Below are positions 6,971 through 10,916 of a stretch of 10,916 nt of DNA, in pieces (the first letter of the stretch is position 1; every line of letters starts with the position of its first letter). The DNA lies in contig CABVAD010000017.1 in the NCBI GenBank assembly GCA_902496265.1, forward strand, positions 1 to 10,916, given 5' to 3'. A program made the translations under genes and the position numbers. Under the pieces are notes generated by a model. That model saw only the letters and a program-made list of their open reading frames with translations. It ran no database searches and was not told the origin of the DNA. The stretch is from an uncultured Oscillospiraceae bacterium (GTDB taxonomy: Bacteria > Bacillota > Clostridia > Oscillospirales > Acutalibacteraceae).

Positions 6971-7569
6971 TGGGATATACGGCAATTTTCGGCGGCACAT
7001 TTAACCCGCCGCATATAGGGCATTGTGAGATGCTTAAAGCGCTTGACAGCCGCCCCGAAATAGAGGAAATCTGGCTTATGCCCGACAAAATACCGCCGCA
7101 TAAGGTCTGCGATTTTTTAGCATGCGATAAGGACAGAATAGAAATGTGCCGCATTATCTCTAAAGACTTTAAAAAAGCGCGGCTATGCCTTGCGGAGTTT
7201 GAGCGCGAGGGGAAAAGCTACACCTACGATACCGTGACCGAATTTTTAAAGAAATATCCCGATAAAAAATTCACCTTTGTCTGCGGCGGTGATATGCTTA
7301 TTTCCTTTGATAAATGGTATAGGTATGAGGAACTGATGAAAATGCTCCCATTCACCGTTTTCAGGAGAACCGATACCGATAACACCGAGTTTGATCGAAG
7401 AAAAGAGGAATTTTCGGCAATGGGAATGGAAATCACGGTTATGAACGAGGTTATCACGGCGGTTTCCTCTTCATATATCAGGAATAATTTTGAAAAATCG
7501 CGGGACTTAGTCCCTGTGAATATATATAATTTCATTAAGGACAGGGGGATTTACTGTGGCGGAAAATAA
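6970..7569 (+). CDS. nadD: Nicotinate-nucleotide adenylyltransferase
   Basis: Joins nicotinate mononucleotide and ATP to give deamido-NAD and pyrophosphate, the step before NAD synthetase in both de novo and salvage NAD synthesis. The 199-residue product is of normal size. It opens with the nucleotidyltransferase motif FGGTFNPPHIGH (residues 7-18), containing the HxGH ATP-binding site, and ends with SSSYIR (166-171), the family's second phosphate-binding motif. FVCGGDML and the DKWYRYEEL segment are also typical of the family. The start overlaps the yhbY stop as TAATG, and I see no clear Shine-Dalgarno site upstream. It is therefore probably translated by ribosomes that end yhbY and restart. 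Its 3' end overlaps yqeK by 14 bases and holds the yqeK ribosome site. Confidence 0.97.
   Translation: MGYTAIFGGTFNPPHIGHCEMLKALDSRPEIEEIWLMPDKIPPHKVCDFLACDKDRIEMCRIISKDFKKARLCLAEFEREGKSYTYDTVTEFLKKYPDKKFTFVCGGDMLISFDKWYRYEELMKMLPFTVFRRTDTDNTEFDRRKEEFSAMGMEITVMNEVITAVSSSYIRNNFEKSRDLVPVNIYNFIKDRGIYCGGK
7502..7549 (+). promoter_or_regulatory. Possible sequestered ribosome site controlling yqeK translation
   Basis: The yqeK site GGGGGA is at 7544-7549, 6 bases before the GTG start. Upstream, CCCTGT (7512-7517) is complementary to ACAGGG (7541-7546) over six pairs, plus one U-G pair. The same CCC can instead pair in a small hairpin, GGGAC (7502-7506) with GTCCC (7510-7514). The two folds exclude each other. 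Ribosomes translating the end of nadD would open both, which would couple yqeK to nadD. The complementarity is visible; the regulatory role is inferred. Confidence 0.3.
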
Positions 7570-8131
7570 AACCGATTACGAGGCGCTAAAAAAAATACTT
7601 GAAAGCCGACTTAATGAAAAACGATATTATCATTCGCTCTGCGTTGCCGACGAAGCAAAGCGTTTAGCCGAGAGATACGGCGGTAACAGCGAAAAAGCCT
7701 ACCTTGCGGGACTTCTTCACGATATTACAAAGAACGCTCCCGACCAAGAACACTTGCAAATTTTTAAAGAGTTTGGTATAATCTTAAGCGATATTGAGCA
7801 AAATGCAAAAAAGCTTTGGCACGCTATGTCGGGCGCTCTTTATGTTAAAAATATTCTCGGAATAAAGGATACCGAGATAATAGACGCTATACGCTATCAC
7901 ACCACCGCAAAGGCGGATATGTCCCTGCTTGCAAAAATACTCTACCTTGCAGATTTTACATCAAAGGATCGCGATTACGAGGACGTAGATGTGATAAGGG
8001 AATATGTCGACGAGTCGCTTCAAAAGGCGTTTATCTATGCTTTGCAGTATTCGATTACAGATTTGGTAAATCAGGGCAGAGCCGTTCACCCCGACACTGT
8101 AAAGGCTTACAATCAGGCTGTGTTAAAATAA
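7556..8131 (+). CDS. yqeK: YqeK-type HD-domain hydrolase, probable symmetrical Ap4A phosphatase
   Basis: HD-superfamily metal-dependent phosphohydrolase. YqeK members in Bacillota hydrolyse diadenosine tetraphosphate symmetrically to two ADP, removing a stress-linked dinucleotide. The 191-residue product shows the expected metal ligands: H26 in YYHSL, H55-D56 in LLHDITK, H89 in LWHAMSGAL, H115 in IRYHTTA and D133 in YLADF. The GTG at 7556 has a strong AGGGGGA site 6 bases upstream and overlaps nadD by 14 bases. One oddity is the segment after the last Asp, TSKDRDY, where family members as I remember them read close to IEPxRxF; GRPGM after the HT motif is likewise KADM here. The metal site looks intact, so I expect a working enzyme, but the substrate pocket may differ. 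Gene order next to nadD supports the family call. Confidence 0.93.
   Translation: MAENKTDYEALKKILESRLNEKRYYHSLCVADEAKRLAERYGGNSEKAYLAGLLHDITKNAPDQEHLQIFKEFGIILSDIEQNAKKLWHAMSGALYVKNILGIKDTEIIDAIRYHTTAKADMSLLAKILYLADFTSKDRDYEDVDVIREYVDESLQKAFIYALQYSITDLVNQGRAVHPDTVKAYNQAVLK
7754..7782 (+). promoter_or_regulatory. Extended -10 promoter candidate ahead of rsfS-leuS
   Basis: Inside yqeK, TTGCAA (4 of 6) is followed after 17 bases by TATAAT (6 of 6), and the -10 is preceded by TGG, giving the extended form TGnTATAAT. A transcript from here would start near 7789 and carry rsfS and leuS with a leader of about 360 bases. Function is inferred from pattern only. Confidence 0.33.
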
Positions 8132-8137
8132 TAATTC

Positions 8138-8142
8138 GGAGG
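8138..8142 (+). promoter_or_regulatory. Ribosome binding site deciding the TTG start of rsfS
   Basis: A consensus GGAGG lies 7 bases before the TTG at 8150. No in-frame ATG or GTG is nearby, and the family sequence begins here, so TTG is the start. Confidence 0.75.
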
Positions 8143-8149
8143 AATAAAT

Positions 8150-8515
8150 TTGGAAGCATTTGAAATTTTAAAAATCGCGGCTAACGCGCTGAACGCGAAA
8201 AAAGCAAGAGAGCTTAATGCCGTAAAGGTCGCCGACCTTACGGTTTTAGCCGAGTACTTTTTAATGTGCACCGCGACCTCATCAACCCATGTCCGCGCCC
8301 TTGCGGACGAGGCCGAGGAAAAGCTAAGCGAGGCGGGCGTAGCACCCCACCATATAGAGGGAAAAACCACGGGCTGGATAGTGCTTGACTACGGCTCGGT
8401 TATAATACACGTATTCAGCCGCGACCAGCGCGAGTTTTATGACCTCGATAAAATGTGGAGCGACGGCGAGCAGGTAAACTTAGATGAGATTCTTACCGAA
8501 TCCGAGGGGGATTAA
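8150..8515 (+). CDS. rsfS: Ribosome silencing factor RsfS
   Basis: Binds ribosomal protein uL14 on the 50S subunit and blocks joining with 30S, lowering translation when nutrients are scarce. The 121 residues match the RsfS (DUF143, YbeB/Iojap) family. Characteristic parts are the early KKARELNAVKVADLTVLAEYFLMCTATSS-type region (residues about 17-45), the helix VRALADEAEEKL, then GKTTGWIVLDYGSVIIHVF with the conserved Trp, and FYDLDKMW near the end. It uses a TTG start with a perfect GGAGG site. It follows yqeK by 18 bases and precedes leuS by 2. In many Clostridia a LytR-CpsA-Psr gene lies between yqeK and rsfS; none is present here. A hairpin with a T-run lies inside the coding sequence at 8220-8247. 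Confidence 0.96.
   Translation: MEAFEILKIAANALNAKKARELNAVKVADLTVLAEYFLMCTATSSTHVRALADEAEEKLSEAGVAPHHIEGKTTGWIVLDYGSVIIHVFSRDQREFYDLDKMWSDGEQVNLDEILTESEGD
8220..8247 (+). terminator. Intragenic hairpin with short T-run inside rsfS (attenuator-like)
   Basis: CCGTAA (8220-8225) pairs with TTACGG (8238-8243), and GGTC (8227-8230) pairs with GACC (8234-8237). This gives a 10-pair stem with one bulged A and a 3-base loop GCC, followed directly by TTTT at 8244-8247. The shape resembles a Rho-independent terminator, but the U-tract is short and the bases encode rsfS codons 24-33. It could cause pausing or partial termination before leuS, or be accidental. Confidence 0.3.
8504..8510 (+). promoter_or_regulatory. 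Ribosome binding site of leuS
   Basis: GAGGGGG, part of the last rsfS codons, lies 7 bases before the leuS ATG at 8518. It leaves no space for a tRNA-sensing leader in front of leuS. Confidence 0.7.
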
Positions 8516-8517
8516 TA

Positions 8518-10916
8518 ATGTCAAAGACATACGATTATGCAAAAATTGAGAAAAAGTGGCAGGATATTTGGGACGAAAAGCAGACCTTCGCCGCAAAGGA
8601 CGATTACTCTCTGCCTAAATTTTACGGTCTTGTGGAGTTTCCCTACCCGTCGGGACAGGGACTGCACGTGGGTCACCCGCGCTCCTACACCGCGCTTGAT
8701 ATTGTCTGCCGTAAAAAGAGGCTTGAGGGCTACAATGTACTTTATCCTATGGGCTGGGACGCCTTCGGTCTTCCTACCGAAAACTTTGCGATAAAGAATC
8801 ACGTTCACCCAGCGGCAGTTACCGAAAAAAATATAGCCAACTTTAAAAGGCAGCTTAAATCTTTAGGCTTCTCCTTTGACTGGAGCCGCGAAATAAACAC
8901 CACCGACCCGTCCTACTACAAGTGGACCCAGTGGATTTTCTTACAGCTTTTCAAAAAGGGACTTGCCTATAAAAAGAAAATGTCGGTCAACTGGTGTACC
9001 TCCTGCAAGTGCGTGCTTGCAAATGAGGAGGTTGTAAACGGTCATTGCGAGCGTTGCGGCAGCGAGGTTGTTCACAAGGAAAAAAGCCAATGGATGCTTA
9101 AAATCACCGACTATGCCGAAAAGCTGCTCGACGGACTTGATTGCGTTGATTTTATCGACCGCGTAAAGACTCAACAGCGCAACTGGATAGGCCGTTCCTA
9201 CGGAACACAGGTTAAATTTACCGCCGGCACAGGCGACGAGTTTGAAATTTTCACCACCCGCGCGGACACTCTTTTCGGCGTTACATATATGGTAATGTCG
9301 CCCGAGCATCCGCTGATTGAGAAGTGGGCGGACAAGATAGAGAATATGGACGAGGTTTTAGCCTACAAAGAAGAGGCGGCTAAGAAGTCGGACTTTGAGC
9401 GCACCGAGCTTGCAAAGGAAAAGACGGGCGTTAAATTAAAGGGCGTCACCGCGATAAACCCCGTAAATAAAAAAGAGCTTCCGATTTTTATTTCGGATTA
9501 CGTCCTTATTTCCTACGGTACGGGCGCTATTATGGCAGTTCCCGCCCACGATGACCGCGACTGGGACTTTGCTAAAAAGTTCGGTCTTCCGATTATTGAG
9601 GTTGTATCGGGCGGCGAGGATGTTCAAAAAGCACCTTATACCGAATGTGCCACGGGCAAAATGGTGAATTCCGGCTTCCTTGACGGGCTTTCTGTAGAAG
9701 AAGCCAAAAAGGCAATGCAAAAATGGCTTACCGATAATAATTTGGGTTTTGTGAAGACCAACTATAAGCTTCGCGACTGGGTATTCTCCCGCCAGCGTTA
9801 TTGGGGCGAGCCAATACCTATAGTCTACTGCGAGAAATGCGGCTATGTTCCGCTGCCCGAAAGTGAACTGCCGTTGGTACTGCCGAATGTTGACTCTTAC
9901 GAGCCGACCGACAACGGCGAGTCTCCGCTTGCAAAAATGACCGACTGGGTCAATACAACCTGTCCGCATTGCGGCGGTCACGCGGTGAGAGAGACCGATA
10001 CTATGCCCCAGTGGGCAGGCTCCTCCTGGTATTTCCTGCGCTACTGCGACCCGCATAACGACAAGGAATTTGCCTCTAAAGAAGCGCTCCGCTACTGGTG
10101 CCCCGTTGACTGGTACAACGGCGGTATGGAGCATACGACACTCCATCTGCTTTACAGCCGTTTCTGGCATAAATTCCTTTACGATATAGGCGAAGTGCCT
10201 AATCCCGAGCCCTATGCAAAGCGTACAAGCCACGGTATGATTTTGGGCGAAAACGGCGAGAAAATGTCGAAATCGCGCGGAAACGTCGTAAACCCCGATG
10301 ATATTGTAAGGGACTACGGCGCGGACACAATGCGCGTTTACGAAATGTTTATAGGCGACTTTGAAAAGGCGGCACCCTGGAGTCAGTCCTCGATAAAGGG
10401 AAGTAAGCGTTTTCTTGAAAAGGTGTGGGCGCTTAATGAAAAGCTTACAGAGGGTGAAAATTACCGCCCTGAGCTTGAGTCGTCGTTTAACCGCACAATC
10501 AAAAAGGTCACCGAGGATATTGAGGGGCTTAAAATGAACACCGCTATTGCGGCGCTTATGTCCTTGCTTAACGATATTCAGGCTACGGGCAGTATCACAA
10601 GGGGAGAATACAGAACATATCTGCTTCTCTTAAACCCCTTCGCGCCCCATATGACCGAGGAGCTGTGGGAGCTTTGCGGCTTTAGCGGAATGTTAAACGA
10701 GGCAAAATGGCCGACCTTTGACCCCGCTAAATGTGTCGATTCCGCCGTTGAGATTGCAATTCAGGTAAACGGCAAAATCAAGGCAAGAATTAACGTCCCC
10801 GCCGATATTGCCGCGCCCGACGCTATAGCTCTTGCGAAAAAGGATTCCGCCGTTGCGGAGGCTATAAACGGCAAGACGGTAATCAAGGAGCTTTATGTGC
10901 CTAAAAAGCTTGTTAA
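8518..10916 (+). CDS. leuS: Leucyl-tRNA synthetase, 3' end cut off by the window end
   Basis: Class Ia synthetase that attaches leucine to tRNA-Leu and removes wrongly attached amino acids. An open frame of 799 codons reaches the window edge; it ends PKKLV where the family usually ends with about five more residues, so only the last few and the stop are missing. Visible in order: HVGH (50-53), a first zinc knuckle C160/C163/C177/C180, the CP1 editing domain with TTRADTLFG (246-254) and AHDDRD (343-348), a second zinc knuckle C438/C441/C482/C485, the tRNA-end region PQWAGSSWYFLRY, and KMSKS (582-586). The anticodon-binding and C-terminal domains follow. The leucine-specific insertion before KMSKS found in E. 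coli and Thermus is absent, as in Bacillus. leuS starts 2 bases after rsfS, so no T-box precedes it. Confidence 0.98.
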   Translation, partial: MSKTYDYAKIEKKWQDIWDEKQTFAAKDDYSLPKFYGLVEFPYPSGQGLHVGHPRSYTALDIVCRKKRLEGYNVLYPMGWDAFGLPTENFAIKNHVHPAAVTEKNIANFKRQLKSLGFSFDWSREINTTDPSYYKWTQWIFLQLFKKGLAYKKKMSVNWCTSCKCVLANEEVVNGHCERCGSEVVHKEKSQWMLKITDYAEKLLDGLDCVDFIDRVKTQQRNWIGRSYGTQVKFTAGTGDEFEIFTTRADTLFGVTYMVMSPEHPLIEKWADKIENMDEVLAYKEEAAKKSDFERTELAKEKTGVKLKGVTAINPVNKKELPIFISDYVLISYGTGAIMAVPAHDDRDWDFAKKFGLPIIEVVSGGEDVQKAPYTECATGKMVNSGFLDGLSVEEAKKAMQKWLTDNNLGFVKTNYKLRDWVFSRQRYWGEPIPIVYCEKCGYVPLPESELPLVLPNVDSYEPTDNGESPLAKMTDWVNTTCPHCGGHAVRETDTMPQWAGSSWYFLRYCDPHNDKEFASKEALRYWCPVDWYNGGMEHTTLHLLYSRFWHKFLYDIGEVPNPEPYAKRTSHGMILGENGEKMSKSRGNVVNPDDIVRDYGADTMRVYEMFIGDFEKAAPWSQSSIKGSKRFLEKVWALNEKLTEGENYRPELESSFNRTIKKVTEDIEGLKMNTAIAALMSLLNDIQATGSITRGEYRTYLLLLNPFAPHMTEELWELCGFSGMLNEAKWPTFDPAKCVDSAVEIAIQVNGKIKARINVPADIAAPDAIALAKKDSAVAEAINGKTVIKELYVPKKLV

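Noticed and set aside
8385..8406. TTGACT and TATAAT inside rsfS as a leuS promoter
   Set aside because: The hexamers are good, but the spacer is only 10 bases, too short for sigma-A recognition.
9436..10233. 265-codon open frame on the - strand opposite leuS
   Set aside because: It is antisense to a well-conserved LeuRS frame. Codon bias keeps stops out of this frame, and the product resembles no family I know.
1..10916. High frequency of AAGCTT throughout
   Set aside because: It reflects preferred codons for Lys-Leu (AAG CTT) and the common KL/KAL pairs, mostly in frame, not a dispersed repeat.

Overview
The window is a stretch of chromosomal housekeeping DNA from a member of the Bacillota, most likely class Clostridia (an Oscillospirales/Ruminococcaceae-like lineage is my inference; the sequence alone does not fix the family). 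Reasons: the gene order rnc, Elp3-like radical SAM gene, smc, ftsY; the order yhbY, nadD, yqeK, rsfS, leuS; strong GGAGG-like ribosome binding sites; use of GTG and TTG starts; and a Firmicutes-type LeuRS without the leucine-specific insertion before KMSKS. Base composition is moderate and even, and I see no sign of recent transfer, mobile DNA, tRNA or rRNA genes, or CRISPR repeats.

All ten genes lie on the + strand and fill almost the whole window. rnc is cut at its 5' end by the window start, and leuS is cut just before its stop codon by the window end. Junctions from left to right are: rnc/radical SAM 4-base overlap (ATGA); radical SAM/smc 3-base gap; smc/ftsY 24; ftsY/rdgB 6; rdgB/yhbY 15; yhbY/nadD 1-base overlap (TAATG); nadD/yqeK 14-base overlap; yqeK/rsfS 18; rsfS/leuS 2. 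No intergenic space is long enough for a classical promoter, a terminator or a T-box leader, so the block reads as one long operon. Any extra promoters must lie inside coding sequence. Three promoter-like sequences are present: 1439-1467 before smc, 5922-5949 before rdgB, and 7754-7782 before rsfS-leuS.

Functionally, the left half (rnc, radical SAM, smc, ftsY) covers double-stranded RNA processing, a probable RNA- or cofactor-modifying radical enzyme, chromosome condensation and the SRP receptor. The right half covers nucleotide-pool cleaning (rdgB), ribosome assembly (yhbY), NAD synthesis (nadD), probable Ap4A hydrolysis (yqeK), ribosome silencing (rsfS) and leucyl-tRNA charging (leuS). The shared theme is translation and growth control.

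I did not find a convincing new biological system. The points worth a second look are small: the uncharacterised radical SAM gene, a hairpin plus U-tract inside rsfS, a possible sequestered Shine-Dalgarno site for yqeK, the intragenic promoter candidates, and a divergent active-site-region motif in YqeK.
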